A stretch of 64,000 nucleotides of DNA from Streptomyces avermitilis MA-4680 = NBRC 14893 (GTDB taxonomy: Bacteria; Actinomycetota; Actinomycetes; Streptomycetales; Streptomycetaceae), in NCBI RefSeq assembly GCF_000009765.2, contig NC_003155.5, positions 3,844,001 through 3,908,000 on the forward strand, written 5' to 3'. Position 1 is the stretch's first letter; the number at the start of each line of letters is the position of its first letter. The position numbers were made by a program, and so were the translations under genes. Shown here piece by piece: positions 8,673 through 17,762 of this stretch. The notes below the pieces were generated by a model. It was given only the letters and a program-made list of their open reading frames with translations. It was not told the origin of the DNA and ran no database searches.

Positions 8673-9851
8673 CTAGTACACCGGCTTGTTCGGCTCGATC
8701 TGGTTGACCCAGCCGATCACGCCGCCGCCCACGTGGACGGCGTCCGAGAAGCCCGCCGACTTCAGGACGGCGAGGACTTCCGCACTGCGGACACCCGTCT
8801 TGCAGTGCAGGACGATCTTCTTGTCCTGCGGCAGGGCCTCGAGGGCGGTGCCCATGAGGAACTCGTTCTTCGGGATCAGCTTGGCGCCCGGGATCGAGAC
8901 GATCTCGTACTCGTTGATCTCACGGACGTCGATGATCTCGATGTTCTCGCCGTCGTCGATCCACTCCTTGAGCTGCTTGGGAGTGATCGTCGAGCCGGCG
9001 GCCGCCTCCTGGGCCTCCTCGGACACGACGCCGCAGAAGGCCTCGTAGTCGATGAGCTCGGTGACGGTGGGGTTCTCGCCGCAGACCGCGCAGTCCGGGT
9101 CCTTGCGGACCTTGACCTGGCGGTACTGCATCTCCAGGGCGTCGTAGATCATCAGGCGGCCGACCAGCGGCTCACCGATGCCCGCGAGGAGCTTGATGGC
9201 CTCGTTGACCTGGATGGAACCGATGGACGCGCACAGCACGCCCAGGACGCCGCCCTCGGCGCACGAGGGGACCATGCCCGGCGGCGGGGGCTCCGGGTAG
9301 AGGCAGCGGTAGCAGGGACCGTGCTCGGACCAGAAGACCGAGGCCTGGCCGTCGAAGCGGTAGATCGAGCCCCATACGTACGGCTTGTTGAGCAGCACAC
9401 ACGCGTCGTTGACCAGGTAACGGGTCGCGAAGTTGTCCGTGCCGTCGACGATCAGGTCGTACTGGCTGAAGATGTCCATCACGTTCTCGGCCTCGAGCCG
9501 CTCTTCGTGAAGGATCACGTTCACATAGGGGTTGATGCCGAGGACGGAGTCCTTCGCCGACTGGGCCTTGGAGCGGCCGATGTCCGACTGGCTGTGGATG
9601 ATCTGGCGCTGCAGGTTCGACTCGTCGACCTCATCGAACTCCACGATGCCGAGCGTGCCCACGCCGGCGGCGGCCAGGTACATCAGCGCCGGCGATCCGA
9701 GGCCGCCGGCGCCCACACAGAGCACCTTGGCGTTCTTCAGCCGCTTCTGCCCGTCCATGCCCACATCGGGGATGATCAGGTGGCGGGAGTACCTGCGGAC
9801 CTCGTCTACGGTGAGCTCGGCAGCCGGCTCGACCAGGGGTGGCAGCGACAC
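8673..9851 (-). CDS. moeZ: MoeZ: sulfur-carrier adenylyltransferase/sulfurtransferase
   Basis: 392-residue E1-like enzyme. The N-terminal ThiF/MoeB domain has the nucleotide loop GAGGLG at residues 47-52 and two zinc CxxC pairs (CYRC and CAVC). The C-terminal rhodanese domain carries the active-site loop HCKTGVRS with Cys350. The enzyme adenylates the C-terminal Gly-Gly of small sulfur carriers (MoaD, ThiS, CysO and similar) and loads them with sulfur as a thiocarboxylate, feeding molybdopterin, thiamine, cysteine and some secondary-metabolite pathways. The start is GTG with CGGAG upstream. The mycobacterial MoeZ gene sits in the same neighbourhood, beside the DUF3152 gene. Confidence 0.95.
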   Translation of the reverse strand: MSLPPLVEPAAELTVDEVRRYSRHLIIPDVGMDGQKRLKNAKVLCVGAGGLGSPALMYLAAAGVGTLGIVEFDEVDESNLQRQIIHSQSDIGRSKAQSAKDSVLGINPYVNVILHEERLEAENVMDIFSQYDLIVDGTDNFATRYLVNDACVLLNKPYVWGSIYRFDGQASVFWSEHGPCYRCLYPEPPPPGMVPSCAEGGVLGVLCASIGSIQVNEAIKLLAGIGEPLVGRLMIYDALEMQYRQVKVRKDPDCAVCGENPTVTELIDYEAFCGVVSEEAQEAAAGSTITPKQLKEWIDDGENIEIIDVREINEYEIVSIPGAKLIPKNEFLMGTALEALPQDKKIVLHCKTGVRSAEVLAVLKSAGFSDAVHVGGGVIGWVNQIEPNKPVY

Positions 9852-9914
9852 GGGGGCTCCGTTGGTCGGTCAATCACTACAGTTGTTCTCCCCGTAACAC
9901 TGCCACGCCCTTCT

Positions 9915-10664
9915 TCATTCCGAGACACCCGTTCCGATCCGCGAGACGATTTCGTCCCAGTAGCCGGGCATGGTCTCCCAGGGATCGTCGCGGCCGCCAC
10001 GATCGGTGCGGTCGGTGAAGTAGATCGTCGAGGCGCCCTGCCAGCGGGCGATGCGCAGTGCCTCGTCGAGATGTCCGCGCGGGACACCGTGCACGAAGTG
10101 GCAGAAGCGCTCGGGTGGGTAGTCGGCGGTCCACTCGGCCACCTGCGACCAGCGGTAGTCGCTCCAGGGGCCGGAGAAGGTGACCAGCTGGTCCGCGCTC
10201 TCGGCATAGCCGGGGAACGGGTGGGTGCCGTGGCCGAGGACGATGTGGCTGCCACCGAGGAGTCCGCGCAAGGTGGCGACCGTGCGGCGGATCTCGGGGA
10301 GCGCGGCGCGTTCGGTGGGGCAGCGGCTCAGGAAGAAGCCCCCGGTCTGGTACCAGTCGAGATACCGGTGCGCGTCGGAGATCAGCTCACCGAAGGTGCG
10401 TACGCCGTAGGTGGTGTCCAGGTGGCCGAGGACGCGGACGCCCGCGTTGCGCAGTCGGCCGACGGCCTCCAGGCAGTGCGGGTCGGGCCGGGCGCCGGGG
10501 CCGCCGCTCACATTCAGGACGACCCAGTGCAGGGGGGTGCCGGGGCGGGCCAGCTCGCCCCATTCCATGGGGGCGACGAGGGGGTGCGCATAGCCGGGGA
10601 TGCCGAAGCCGAGGCCTAAGTCGGTGCTCGCGGTGCCCGTTGCGCTGCTGGTCAGATACGACAT
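9915..10664 (-). CDS. Spherulin-4-like (Spherulation-specific family 4) putative glycoside hydrolase
   Basis: 249-residue TIM-barrel-type protein of the spherulin-4 family (PF12138). It starts with the barrel strand LGFGIPGYAHP, then WVVLNVSGGPG, GVRVLGHLDTTYGVR, YQTGGFFLSRCP, SHIVLGHGTHPFPGYA and FCHFVHGV, the usual strand order. No signal peptide is seen, so it appears cytoplasmic unless exported another way. Fungal Sph3 of this family (GH135) cleaves galactosaminogalactan, and the hydrolase domain of PelA is related. Its start overlaps the end of the epimerase gene by 13 bp, so it is the last gene of the operon that begins with the PelF-like glycosyltransferase. Polysaccharide trimming is therefore inferred from family and context. 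Confidence 0.8.
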   Translation of the reverse strand: MSYLTSSATGTASTDLGLGFGIPGYAHPLVAPMEWGELARPGTPLHWVVLNVSGGPGARPDPHCLEAVGRLRNAGVRVLGHLDTTYGVRTFGELISDAHRYLDWYQTGGFFLSRCPTERAALPEIRRTVATLRGLLGGSHIVLGHGTHPFPGYAESADQLVTFSGPWSDYRWSQVAEWTADYPPERFCHFVHGVPRGHLDEALRIARWQGASTIYFTDRTDRGGRDDPWETMPGYWDEIVSRIGTGVSE

Positions 10665-11611
10665 GCCGCCTCCATCCAGATGTCGGCCAGGGACTCCTCG
10701 AGGTTGATCCGGGGCCGCCAGCCGAGCCGGTCGCGTGCGGTGCGCACATCGGCCTGCTGCCAGCTGCCGCAGCCGTCCGGGTAGGGGTAGGCGGCCGGGG
10801 CCGCGTGGTCGGGTTCGGGGCGGGGGTGGCCGATGGAGGGCCGTACGGGGATGTGCGGGCCGTCGAGTTCGTGCAGGGCACCGCCGTAGCCGGCCACGCG
10901 GGCGAGGACGGCGGCCGCGTCGCGCAGCCGTACGGCACGGCCGGAACCGATGTTGATCACCCCCTGCGCGGCGGAGAGGGAGGCGGCGTGGACGGCGCGG
11001 GCGACGTCGCGGACATCGATGAAGTCGCGCTGGACGCCGAGTCCGCCGAGCTTCAGCTCACCGTCGCCGGACTGCATCGCGCGGCGCATGGCCTCGGCCA
11101 GGCGGCCGAGCGGGGAGCCGGCCGGGGTGCCGGGCCCGGCGGGCGAGAACACGCGTAGGACGACGGCGTCCAGGCCGGAGCCGAGGACGAGTTCGGTGGC
11201 GGCGAGCTTGCTGACGCCGTACGGGCCGCCGGGGCGCGGCACGGCGTCCTCAGCCGTGGAGGAGCCGGGCTGGCTGGGGCCGTATTCGGCACCGCAGCCG
11301 ATCTGCACGAGGCGGGCGCCGCAGCCGCTGCGGCGCAGGGCCTCGCAGACGGTGGCGACGGCGACGGTGTTGTGCCGGGTGAGTTCGCGGGCACCCCCGC
11401 GGGTGGCTCCGGCACAGTTGACGACGACTCCGGGGTGCACGGCGTCCAGGAAGCGGGTGAGCGCGCCGGGGCTGCCGGAGGCGAGGTCGAAGCGTACGTC
11501 GGCGTCGTCGCCGCGGCCGAGCGCGGTGAGCTGCACGGCCGGGTCGGCGAGCAGCCGGTCGGCGACGAAGCGGCCGAGGTATCCGTTGGCTCCGATCAGC
11601 AGGACCCTCAT
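10652..11611 (-). CDS. NAD-dependent epimerase/dehydratase (extended SDR)
   Basis: 319-residue nucleotide-sugar epimerase-type enzyme. The Rossmann motif GANGYLG lies at the N-terminus, and the active-site YxxxK is present as YGVSK after GGP. VQRDFIDVRDVARAV and VINIGSG are typical extended-SDR blocks, and the protein ends in the family's RLGWRPR-type element. It probably converts a UDP- or dTDP-hexose; the substrate cannot be read from sequence. A 200-bp gap with no recognisable gene separates it from the upstream membrane-protein gene, and its end overlaps the hydrolase start. In Pel-type polysaccharide loci a UDP-GlcNAc 4-epimerase (PelX) has the same position in the pathway, which makes that role attractive but unproven. 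Confidence 0.85.
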   Translation of the reverse strand: MRVLLIGANGYLGRFVADRLLADPAVQLTALGRGDDADVRFDLASGSPGALTRFLDAVHPGVVVNCAGATRGGARELTRHNTVAVATVCEALRRSGCGARLVQIGCGAEYGPSQPGSSTAEDAVPRPGGPYGVSKLAATELVLGSGLDAVVLRVFSPAGPGTPAGSPLGRLAEAMRRAMQSGDGELKLGGLGVQRDFIDVRDVARAVHAASLSAAQGVINIGSGRAVRLRDAAAVLARVAGYGGALHELDGPHIPVRPSIGHPRPEPDHAAPAAYPYPDGCGSWQQADVRTARDRLGWRPRINLEESLADIWMEAACRI

Positions 11612-11811
11612 CGGGCGGCTCCCGGGGCGGATTCTCCGGTTCGGGAGGTGATCATTTGGGGTTCTCCTTCAGAGGTGGTGCCGTGGGTGATGAGGTGGCC
11701 CGCGATGTCGGCCCCGCGGGAGAGAGGGGCGCCAGGAGCGGTTGCCGGCCGCTTCGAGCGCGTTTCCGGTTCATGACGTGCCTGCGGTGAGGCGTTGCCA
11801 TGGGCCGGGGC

Positions 11812-13050
11812 TCAGGGTGGTCCGGGCGGCAGGGCGTGCGCCGAGGCCCGGGTCAGGGTGCGGGTCGTGTGGATCAGCAGGCTCAGGGCGGCGGCACCGC
11901 AGACGAGGGTCGGGACGGCGCCCGGTCCCCAGGCGCCGACGACCGTGTCGACGGGCGTGGCCAGATACGAGCAGCCGGGGAGGCGGCCCGCGAAGACCGC
12001 GGCCAGGGCGGTCGCCTCGGCCGCCGCGGCGACGCCGAGCACGACCGCCGGGGCGTGGGTGAAGCCGCGTGCGGTGAGCAGTCGGGCGAGCAGGAGCAGC
12101 GCGCCGAGGGTGCCTGCTCCCGGGTAGTCGGCGCTCTCGTCCAGCAGGGCGGCGCACAGCGCGAGCAGCGCGCCGAGCGAGCAGAGGAACAGGACGAATG
12201 TCCCGAGCAGCAGCGGCTTGGCGGAGGCCGCGAACTCCTCCAGACCACGGCTGGCGGTCAGCCGGCGGCGGGCGCGTACGGCGAAGAGGCGGGCGCACCA
12301 GGCGGCGGGGGCGCAGGCCAGGGCGAGGGCGAGCACGGGAGCGGTGGCCAGGGGCCAGGGGCCGTCGGGGCCGCCTTCCAGCCCGGCGCTCAGGAGCCCG
12401 TCGCCGAGGAGGGCGTACGCGAGCAGCCAGCACGTCCACGCGCGCGTGGCGCCCGTCGTGTGGTGGGAGGGGGCGTGCAGCGGGCCCCGGCCGAGGGCCG
12501 CGCGCAGCCCGATCGCCACGGCGAGGGCGCCGGCGGCGGCCACGGCGAGGCGTGGCCGTCCCTCGGTGAGCCGCAGTCCGACGACGGTCGCCGCGCAGAG
12601 GGTGCCCGGCAGCAGGGCGAGCACGGCCCATGCGCCGCCCTCGGCGCGCGGGCCGGCGGCGACGGGCTGCGGCGCAGGCTCGGCGTCGCGCGGCACGCGC
12701 GCGTACATCTCCTCGGCGAGGGAGAACACATCCCGGTGCCGGAAGCGGGCGGCGGTCCGGTCGGTGACTCCGTGCGCCTCGAGGCCGGCCGCGATCTCCA
12801 GGGGATCGACGGCCCGCTCGCAGAGCTCTCGGTGCCGGTGCATCAGCGCCTTGACGGGATCCGCGCCACCACGACGAGCGGACACCTTGCGCCCGGCACC
12901 CGGGCCGACACCAGCACCAGCACCCGGATCCGGATCCGCGCCCGCTCCCGCCTCCGTCCCCTCCCCCGCCGGCCACTCCTGCGACCGTGCATCCCCCGCC
13001 CCGGGGCTGCCCGGTGTGCCGGGGCGGTCCAGTTCGCCCAGGCCGCTCAT
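11812..13050 (-). CDS. Polytopic integral membrane protein of the putative polysaccharide operon
   Basis: 412-residue protein with no function I recognise. The first 80 residues are Gly/Ala/Pro-rich and low-complexity (PDPGAGAGVGPGAG). A conserved-looking soluble segment follows (KALMHRHRELCERAVDPLEIAAGLEAHGVTD is part of it, quoted in pieces as KALMHRHREL and DPLEIAAGLEAHGVTD), and then about ten hydrophobic helices run to the C-terminus. The ATG overlaps the glycosyltransferase stop (ATGA), so the two are translationally coupled. Position and topology suggest a transporter or flippase for the saccharide made by the operon, analogous to PelG in Pel systems, but I see no clear sequence signature of that family. 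Confidence 0.7.
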   Translation of the reverse strand: MSGLGELDRPGTPGSPGAGDARSQEWPAGEGTEAGAGADPDPGAGAGVGPGAGRKVSARRGGADPVKALMHRHRELCERAVDPLEIAAGLEAHGVTDRTAARFRHRDVFSLAEEMYARVPRDAEPAPQPVAAGPRAEGGAWAVLALLPGTLCAATVVGLRLTEGRPRLAVAAAGALAVAIGLRAALGRGPLHAPSHHTTGATRAWTCWLLAYALLGDGLLSAGLEGGPDGPWPLATAPVLALALACAPAAWCARLFAVRARRRLTASRGLEEFAASAKPLLLGTFVLFLCSLGALLALCAALLDESADYPGAGTLGALLLLARLLTARGFTHAPAVVLGVAAAAEATALAAVFAGRLPGCSYLATPVDTVVGAWGPGAVPTLVCGAAALSLLIHTTRTLTRASAHALPPGPP

Positions 13051-14975
13051 CGCGCCCCCTCCCCCGCCACAACCGGCTCCTGAGGCCCGGAAGACGCGGC
13101 AGGCACGGCAGACACACCAGGCGCAGCAGGCACAGGACAAGCGGAAGCCACAGCAGGTAACGGAGTGGCCCGCACCGGAGTCGTCCCCCTCACCGGCGCC
13201 CCCGGCGCGTCCGCTCCCGCCGTCCACCGCGGCCGACCACCGGCCAGGAGGCTCACCTCGGTCCACCGCCCCGGGACGTGCGCCTCGGCCGGCACGCCGA
13301 ACGGCAGCGGCTCCCCCGTGTCGTCCACGAACACCCTCCGCACCGGCGAGTGCGAGACGATCTCCAGGTAAATGCCGTGAAATGCCGCGACGTTCTGCTC
13401 GACGGTGAACAGTTCGAGCGCGCGGGCGCGGGCCGCCGCTCCCAGGCGCTCACGGCGCTCGGGGTCACGCAGCAGCGTCACGCACGCCTCGGCGAGCGCC
13501 CGCGGATTGCGCGGCGGCACCACGAGGCCCGTACCGCCGATGACCTCGACGACCGCGCCCACATCGGTGGAGACCGTGGCGCGTCCGCAGAACATGGCCT
13601 CGACCAGGCTGATCGGGAAGCCCTCGACGACGCTCGACAGGACGACGACCGCCCCGGCCGCGTAGGCCTCCGCGAGGTCGGGCACCTCCGGGCCGCCGAT
13701 CTCCTCGAAGGACACCGGGTTGTCGCCGACGGCGTGCGCGCACTCCGCCTCGTCGGGGAAGAGCTGCGCGGCCAGGGTCCGGCAGTGCCCGAGATAGGCG
13801 ACGCCCTCGGCGCCCGCCGCCGTGCCGACGATGCGCAGCCGGGTCTTGGGCGCCTGTCTGCGGATCTCCGCGAAGGCGTGGAGGAGGGAGATCAGGTCCT
13901 TGGCCGGTTCGATGCGGCCGACCCAGACCAGCGTGTCCGGGTCGCCGCACCCGGTGGACTCGCCGACCTCGGCGAACCGGGACGCCTCCATGCCCGGGTA
14001 GACCGTGCGCAGCTTGGCCCGGTCGGCACCGCACCGCTCCTGCCAGCGCCGGGCGTGCGTGTTGCCGGGGGTGATGCAGGCGGCCTGGCGGTAGACCTCC
14101 GCCGCCAGCCGGCCGTGGAACGCGGCGAGCAGCGCGCGTACGGGAGCGGACTCGCCGCCCGAGGCCAGGTAGTGCGCCCGCAGTTGCACGCCGTACTCCG
14201 TGACCAGCAGCGGTACGCCGGCTAAGTGCCGGGCGAGGAGTCCGGGCAGGGCGGCCGCACCGCCGGCCGCCGCGTGACACAGGTCCACCGAGCCGAGCCC
14301 GTCGTCCTCGTACCAGTCGAGGGAGAGGGGGCGCAGGGCGCGTTCCAGACGCGCGGCCACGTCGAGAAGATCGGGTACGCGCGCCGCCCGCGCCTCGCGC
14401 AGTGCCCCGCGGGCGCGGCAGGCCCGCTCCAGCGCGCGTACGGCGGTCTCGGAACGCAGCGCGCCGACCAGTCCGCCCTCGTCGCGGGCGAGTTCGGCAA
14501 GCGCGTACAGGGCGTTGCCGAAACGGTCCGCCTCAGGCCCGACGGCACCTCCACCGACATCTCCGAGGACATCTCCGACGGCAACGCCGGCGCCCCCTCC
14601 GACGTCCCATCCAGCCGCGGGCCCGGCAGCGGCTCCGACGGCCCCGCGGAACGCCCCCGGCCCCCCGGACCCACCCGGCTCCTCCACCGCGCAGACCGCC
14701 GCCGCCAGCTCCCCGTACGCCTCGGCGAACCTCCGGCGCGCCCGGCGCCCGTGGCCGACCCCGTCGTCCTCGGCCGTCCACAAGGGTGCGGTCCGCACCC
14801 GGCTGACCTGCGGCGGCAGCTGGATCCAGCCCTCGTCCTCCTGCTGCTCGCTGCGGCTGAGCGCGTAGATGTCGAACTCGTGCTGCTCAAGCCCGCGCAC
14901 GAGCCGGTCGCACCACAGCCTGGCGTCACCGCTCACATACGGATACCCACCCTCCGTAAGCAGTCCGATGCGCAC
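13047..14975 (-). CDS. PelF-like GT4 glycosyltransferase (DUF3492 N-terminal domain)
   Basis: 642-residue retaining glycosyltransferase. It begins MRIGLLTEGGYPYVSGDARLW, close to the DUF3492/PelF opening, and continues with the GT-B C-terminal half: TLVWVGRIEPAKDLISLLHAF, then the GT4 E-x7-E-type region SSVVEGFPISLVEAMFCGRA and ATVSTDVGAV. PelF polymerises the cationic Pel polysaccharide from UDP-GlcNAc/GalNAc in the cytoplasm. Two regions depart from the family: a Pro/Gly-rich insert at about residues 105-160 and a long Ala/Pro-rich C-terminal tail. The GTG start at 14975 is chosen because the family begins at this point; the open frame extends further upstream without a plausible start. First gene of a four-gene operon. 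Confidence 0.85.
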   Translation of the reverse strand: MRIGLLTEGGYPYVSGDARLWCDRLVRGLEQHEFDIYALSRSEQQEDEGWIQLPPQVSRVRTAPLWTAEDDGVGHGRRARRRFAEAYGELAAAVCAVEEPGGSGGPGAFRGAVGAAAGPAAGWDVGGGAGVAVGDVLGDVGGGAVGPEADRFGNALYALAELARDEGGLVGALRSETAVRALERACRARGALREARAARVPDLLDVAARLERALRPLSLDWYEDDGLGSVDLCHAAAGGAAALPGLLARHLAGVPLLVTEYGVQLRAHYLASGGESAPVRALLAAFHGRLAAEVYRQAACITPGNTHARRWQERCGADRAKLRTVYPGMEASRFAEVGESTGCGDPDTLVWVGRIEPAKDLISLLHAFAEIRRQAPKTRLRIVGTAAGAEGVAYLGHCRTLAAQLFPDEAECAHAVGDNPVSFEEIGGPEVPDLAEAYAAGAVVVLSSVVEGFPISLVEAMFCGRATVSTDVGAVVEVIGGTGLVVPPRNPRALAEACVTLLRDPERRERLGAAARARALELFTVEQNVAAFHGIYLEIVSHSPVRRVFVDDTGEPLPFGVPAEAHVPGRWTEVSLLAGGRPRWTAGADAPGAPVRGTTPVRATPLPAVASACPVPAAPGVSAVPAASSGPQEPVVAGEGAR

Positions 14976-15002
14976 GAGTGCACCCCCGATCTCCCGTATG
15001 GG

Positions 15003-15089
15003 GAGCCGCCGTTGACCCGGCGGCTCGCAGCGGGACGAAGGTACGCGGACATGGCGGTGGTGCGACGGACGGTTGTCCATCGCACCACC
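15003..15089. terminator. Two consecutive hairpins between the peptide-transporter and polysaccharide operons
   Basis: The first hairpin pairs 15003-15010 with 15019-15026 (8 bp). The second, 15056-15089, has a stem of about 15 bp with one mismatch around a 4-base loop. They lie downstream of the fused ATPase gene (end 15166, minus strand) and upstream of the glycosyltransferase start (14975), so they may terminate the transporter transcript or structure the glycosyltransferase leader. Confidence 0.5.
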
Positions 15090-15165
15090 AAAAGGGGTGA
15101 ACGCTCGTAACTTTCCCGCGCGGGCCGCGTTCGGTCCCGCTAGGGGATCAAGGAGTTACAGATCG

Positions 15166-16767
15166 TCATGCGGAGGCCAGCTCTCGGCGGGCGCTGCGCC
15201 GCTCGGCCGCGACCGCCGGGTCCAGGGCGGGGACGGCGGCCAACAGCTGCTGGGTGTAGGGGTCCCGGGGCGACTCGTACACCTCGTCGGCCGGGCCGTA
15301 CTCGACGATCCGCCCGCGCCGCATCACCGCGACCCGGTCGCTGACCTGGCGTACGACCGCCAGATCGTGTGCCACGAAGACCAGCGCGAGCCCCAGTTCC
15401 CGCTGCAACTCGCCGAGCAGGGCGACCACCTGGGCCTGCGTGGTGACGTCGAGCGCCGAGACCGGCTCGTCGCACACGATGGCGCGCGGGTCTGCGGCGA
15501 GCGCCCGTGCGATGCCGACGCGCTGGCGCTGTCCGCCGCTGAACTCGTGCGGATAGCGGTCGTAGTGCGCCGGATCGAGTCCCACGCGCTCCAGCAGCTC
15601 CCCCACGCGCTCCCGGATGCGCCCCTCGTCGCGTTCCCCACGGGCCCGCAGCGGGTCGGCGATCGACTCGCCCACGCTGCGCCGGGGGTTGAGGGAGGAG
15701 ACGGGGTCCTGGAAGACCATCTGCACGGCCGGGTTCACCCCGGACAGCACGCGGCCGTCGTGACGGACCTCTCCGGCCGTCGGCTCGAGGAGCCCGACCA
15801 GCATCCGTCCGAGCGTCGTCTTGCCGCTGCCGCTCTCGCCCACGATGCCTAGGGTCTCGCCCCGCCGGATCTCGACGGACACGTCGTCGACCGCGGCGAA
15901 CGCCCCCTTTCCGCGCCCGAACTCGCGCCGCATGCCCACCGCTTCGAGAACGACCTCCGCCGGCTGTGCCCCGGCGCCGGCGGTGGCACGCGGCACGTCC
16001 ACGCGCGGCACCGCGCCCAGCAGTTCCCGCGTGTACGCGTGTTCCGGCGCCCCCAGCAGCGTGGCGGCCGCCCCGTGCTCGACCGCGCGCCCGTGCCGCA
16101 TGACGAGGACGTCGTCGACGCTCTCGGCGGCGACACCGACGTCGTGCGTGACGAGCAGCAGCCCCATCCCGGTCTCCTCGCGCAGCGTGTGCAGCAGGTC
16201 GAGGATCTGGGCCTGGACGGTCACGTCCAGGGCGGTCGTCGGTTCGTCGGCGATCAGCAGGTCGGGTTCGCAGGCCAGCGCCATGGCGATCAGGGCCCGC
16301 TGGCGCATGCCGCCGCTGAACTCGTGCGGGCGGGAGCGAGCGCGGCGGGCCGCGTCCGCGATGCCGACGCGGTTCAGTACGTCGACGGCACGCGCGCGTG
16401 CGGCCCGCCGGAACGCGCGCGTGTGCACCCGGTACACCTCGGCGATCTGGTCGCCGACGGCGTAGTACGGGTCGAGGGACGACAGCGGGTCCTGGAAGAC
16501 CATGGCGGCCTTCCCGCCCCGCAGCCGTCGCAGTTCGTCGTCGGAGGCCTCCTGTACGTCGGTGCCGGCGACCTTGACGGTGCCGCCGACGCGCGCTCCC
16601 GTACCGCGGTGCAGCCCCAGCAGGGCGGACGCCACGGTCGACTTGCCGGAGCCGGACTCGCCGACCAGGCCGAGCGCGGCGCCCTTCTCCAGGCGCAGCG
16701 ACAGTCCGTCCACGGCGCGCACCGTCCCGAACTCCACCGTGAGATCGGTGACTTCCACAAGACTCAC
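15166..16767 (-). CDS. Fused double ABC ATPase of a dipeptide/oligopeptide importer (DppD-DppF fusion)
   Basis: 533-residue protein with two complete ABC cassettes in tandem. The first has GESGSGKST, SGGMRQR and LIADEPTTALD; the second has GESGSGKTT, SGGQRQR and IVCDEPVSALD. Each ends in a peptide-importer C-terminal element. It energises import through the two permeases encoded just upstream. Fusion of the D and F subunits in one polypeptide is common in actinobacterial peptide and nickel systems. The GTG start overlaps the permease stop by four bases (GTGA), so it is translationally coupled as the last gene of the operon. Confidence 0.92.
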   Translation of the reverse strand: MSLVEVTDLTVEFGTVRAVDGLSLRLEKGAALGLVGESGSGKSTVASALLGLHRGTGARVGGTVKVAGTDVQEASDDELRRLRGGKAAMVFQDPLSSLDPYYAVGDQIAEVYRVHTRAFRRAARARAVDVLNRVGIADAARRARSRPHEFSGGMRQRALIAMALACEPDLLIADEPTTALDVTVQAQILDLLHTLREETGMGLLLVTHDVGVAAESVDDVLVMRHGRAVEHGAAATLLGAPEHAYTRELLGAVPRVDVPRATAGAGAQPAEVVLEAVGMRREFGRGKGAFAAVDDVSVEIRRGETLGIVGESGSGKTTLGRMLVGLLEPTAGEVRHDGRVLSGVNPAVQMVFQDPVSSLNPRRSVGESIADPLRARGERDEGRIRERVGELLERVGLDPAHYDRYPHEFSGGQRQRVGIARALAADPRAIVCDEPVSALDVTTQAQVVALLGELQRELGLALVFVAHDLAVVRQVSDRVAVMRRGRIVEYGPADEVYESPRDPYTQQLLAAVPALDPAVAAERRSARRELASA

Positions 16768-17762
16768 GACAGCACCACCCGTCGGTCGGCCACCGCGTAC
16801 AGCACGTCCGCGAGGGCGTTGGCCAGGACCACGAAGAAGCCGATCACCAGGACCATCCCGACGACCACCGGCAGGTCGACGACCGCCACGGCGTGCACCA
16901 GATCCTGGCCGATGCCGGGCAGCCCGAAGAGCGTCTCGGTGAGTACGGCGCCGCCGACCTGCGCGCCGAAGTTGTTGGCGTTCAGCGCGATGACCGGCGA
17001 CAACGCCCCGCGCAGCGCGTGCCGTCCGATGATCGACCGCTCCCCCACGCCGTACGCCCGGAAGGTCCGTACGTGGTCCTCGGCGAGCGTCTCCAGCATC
17101 GCGGCCCGGGTCAGGCGGGCGAACGCGGCGGCCTCGATGAGGGCGAGCGAGAGCCATGGCAGCAGCAGGTTCCACGCCCACTGCTCGGGGTCGTCGGTGA
17201 AGGCGACGTACTGCGGGAAGGGCAGCAGTTCCAGCTGTCCGCAGACGACGATCATCAGGATCAGCCCGATGACGAAGACGGGGGTGGCGACGCCCACGAG
17301 GGTGATGCCGGTCAGTACCCGTTCGGTGAGCCGGCCGCGCCGCCACGCGGAGAGCACGCCGGTGCCGACCCCGAGGATCAGCCACAGCACCATGGCGCCG
17401 AACACGAGCGACAGGCTGACCGGAAGCTTCGTCAAGATCAGCTGGGTGACCTGCTGGTCGGTCCGGTACGACAGGCCGAGGCAGGGCGCCGAGCAGTGCT
17501 GCACCGACGTGCCGGTCGAGTAGTCCTGGCCGACGACGATGCCTTCCAGGAAGTGCCAGTAACGCACGTACAGCGGATCGTCGAGCTTCAGCTGCTCGGC
17601 GACCTGATGGACCTGTTCCGGGGAGCAGCGCGGACCGCAGGTGATCTGGGCGACGTTGCCGGGGGTGGCGTAGAAGACGACGTAGACGATCACCGAGATG
17701 GCGAGCAGGGTGACGACGGCGCCGAGGCCGCGGCGCAGTACGAAGCCGGTGAAGCCGCTCAT
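16764..17762 (-). CDS. Peptide ABC transporter permease, DppB type
   Basis: 332-residue inner-membrane permease with an N-terminal transmembrane helix (LLAISVIVYVVFYATPG), a large external loop and five further helices. The cytoplasmic coupling loop ends in LFGLPGIGQDLVHAV, the standard DppB/OppB EAA-region signature. The external loop carries four cysteines (ITCGPRCS and HCSAPCLG), which may be disulfide-bonded. The start ATG overlaps the DppC-type gene stop (ATGA). Confidence 0.92.
   Translation of the reverse strand: MSGFTGFVLRRGLGAVVTLLAISVIVYVVFYATPGNVAQITCGPRCSPEQVHQVAEQLKLDDPLYVRYWHFLEGIVVGQDYSTGTSVQHCSAPCLGLSYRTDQQVTQLILTKLPVSLSLVFGAMVLWLILGVGTGVLSAWRRGRLTERVLTGITLVGVATPVFVIGLILMIVVCGQLELLPFPQYVAFTDDPEQWAWNLLLPWLSLALIEAAAFARLTRAAMLETLAEDHVRTFRAYGVGERSIIGRHALRGALSPVIALNANNFGAQVGGAVLTETLFGLPGIGQDLVHAVAVVDLPVVVGMVLVIGFFVVLANALADVLYAVADRRVVLS

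Noticed and set aside
11812..13050. PelG as identity of the membrane protein
   Set aside because: Number of helices fits loosely, but the soluble N-terminal segment and lack of family motifs do not. Kept as unknown.
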